From assembly GCF_004027225.2 (NCBI RefSeq), contig NC_044284.2:43386420-43450419 (forward strand): a stretch of DNA of 64,000 nucleotides. The letters are read 5' to 3'. This stretch comes from Strigops habroptila (lineage: Eukaryota; Chordata; Aves; Psittaciformes; Psittacidae). Made by a program: the position numbers and the translations under genes. The notes under the pieces were generated by a model. That model saw only the letters and a program-made list of their open reading frames with translations. It was not told the origin of the DNA and ran no database searches. Positions 62,803-64,000 of the stretch are shown here, piece after piece. Each line of letters begins with the position of its first letter. The stretch's first letter is position 1.

Positions 62803-63904
62803 GTCCCTGTCTTGCCCTGTCTCATTATGATTTTGTAATGAGCTCTTGTAACTGGTGGTGCTTGCAGCATGGCTTGAATTCTCAATGTCTTCTTAGAAGG
62901 CAAAAGAAATTTTACCAAGATAAGTAGCATAATGTCTACCCCACTTATGATGTCTTTAATCATAAGTTACTCAGCCAGGTTAGGTCCTGCTGCAATGCTC
63001 AACATTGACCTGAAGAGATAATAAAAAAGCCCTTCCCTATCTAAGGCTTCTTCAGGTTAGAAGAGGACTCTGCGATTTGAGATAGTATTTGCAAAGGTAA
63101 GAGGGACAGCGGAAGCTGCCAGAAGAGCCTACTTGTGCCCTGAGACACTGTATGTTTCTCCTATTACAGCACACCACTGGTTCAGCTTGGCCAGTGCCCT
63201 GCAGTGATTTGGTGTGAGTGAAGGCAGCCTACTGAGCTGGCTCTACATGGGCTGTTCACGGGGCAGCTCTGCTGCAGCTGCAGCACTGACATCTTCCTGT
63301 TCTCAGTTAGATTGGTTTTTAACAGAATGGGAAGGTGTCTGTGGCCAGTATTCTGTGACTCAAGATCTGTGCTCTATGGACCAGCCAAGGAAAAGGCAGG
63401 AGGCACAACAGAGAGGAGCAAGTAATTTGTCCTGTGTGAAATTAAGCAATCCCCCAGCACCCATAGATGTATTTGGGATCAGGTCTTCATCCTTCTGCTG
63501 AGGAGTCCTCAGCTCTGCTTGTCCCATCTTGGGCACTATGCCAGAGGCTTTTTCATTCCTTTTGCTCTGCTTGTGGTCCAGGACACTACAGTGGAAAAGC
63601 AGGTGTCTCTGCCCAAGTGGGCTGCTGGAAAGGGTGGTTGGCTGGTGGGTGTGCACTGCACTGATTACTCAGTCCCCAGTTGGAAGCGTAGCCCTTGCAT
63701 GTGAGTGTATGTGCTTCCCGAGTGTGGTTTTGTGCGAGCATCTGCTGCTGCGCTGGTGCTGCTGCCTCGCTGTGGGAGGAGCAGGCAGGTGCCCCAGACT
63801 TGCAGCCGAGGGTGGAAACTCTTTGGGGTTTGCTGTTGATGCTTGAGGCTTTTGTAGAGTCACAGTATCTGAGCTGGGTGTTCACTGCTGGAGCGATGCA
63901 GGCG

Positions 63905-63912
63905 TATAAAGG
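63905..63912 (+). promoter_or_regulatory. Candidate TATA box at the window edge
   Basis: TATAAAGG is flanked by G/C-rich sequence. An ATG with G at +4 lies at 63974, about 70 bp downstream, and its frame (MEDHTKQVQ) stays open to the end of the window. This spacing suits a TATA promoter, but with only nine codons visible the gene cannot be named. Confidence 0.3.
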
Positions 63913-64000
63913 TAGACCTGGATCTTCTGCCAGGGCTCAGTCTGGGACAGCCCCAGCAGTTTTTGACTGCCACATGGAAGATCACACCAAGCAAGTCCAA

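Larger units (their letters stand above)
55801..63900. other. Downstream intergenic region
   Basis: About 8 kb without a recognisable gene. Open frames are all shorter than 175 codons and have no family features. Further AATAAA hexamers at 56458 and 57153 could end longer SUCO transcripts. A G/T-rich tract is at 58547-58621 and a 15-bp repeat at 62760-62802. FASLG, expected on this side from synteny, was not found; its TNF-homology exon is absent from the listed frames. Confidence 0.55.

Noticed and set aside
57200-63900. Search for FASLG or other TNF-ligand exons downstream of SUCO
   Set aside because: No frame shows a TNF-homology domain, a type II signal anchor or the FASLG proline-rich N-terminus.

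Overview
The window looks like ordinary vertebrate nuclear DNA from a bird. It holds a multi-exon gene with canonical vertebrate splice sites, CpG-island promoters and long introns. An antisense 3'-terminal fragment of a CR1 LINE, the dominant avian retrotransposon, lies near 24.57-24.69 kb. The species cannot be named from the sequence. No prokaryotic-style operons, CRISPR arrays, phage or intact transposons are present.

Two protein-coding genes are secure. PIGC lies on the minus strand (CDS 1906-2784, one exon, 292 aa). It is a multi-pass ER subunit of the GPI-GlcNAc transferase that starts GPI-anchor synthesis. It has a CpG-rich promoter just upstream and a poly(A) signal about 80 bp past the stop. 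SUCO (SUN domain-containing ossification factor, C1orf9/Osteopotentia) lies on the plus strand, with its CDS in 24 exons from 15645 to 54269. The exons could be joined without a single frame break into a 1251-aa type I ER membrane protein: signal peptide, acidic linker, SUN domain, long acidic variable region, coiled coil with N-glycosylation sequons, one transmembrane helix and a conserved cytosolic tail. PIGC beside SUCO matches the conserved order on human 1q24. FASLG, expected further downstream, was not found.

Layout: 1-1.8 kb has no recognised gene. PIGC and its promoter occupy 1.8-3 kb. From 3 to 14.8 kb is a moderately GC-rich interval with no gene I can identify. From 14.85 to 15.7 kb is a CpG-rich promoter zone with YY1-, ZNF143- and NF-Y-like sites. 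SUCO runs from 15.6 kb to about 55.8 kb, in much more AT-rich DNA. From 55.8 to 64 kb is intergenic, ending with a possible TATA promoter and start codon cut by the window edge.

No novel 'system' is visible. The points worth a second look concern SUCO RNA processing: a uORF whose stop overlaps the main ATG, a GC-AG intron, a 21-nt microexon inside the SUN domain, a NAGNAG acceptor, and an in-frame alternative acceptor. Recurrent G/T-rich tracts, a few local duplications and the promoter-like elements upstream of SUCO and at the right edge are also reported. PIGC and SUCO act in the same compartment (the ER membrane), but nothing here shows that they work together.
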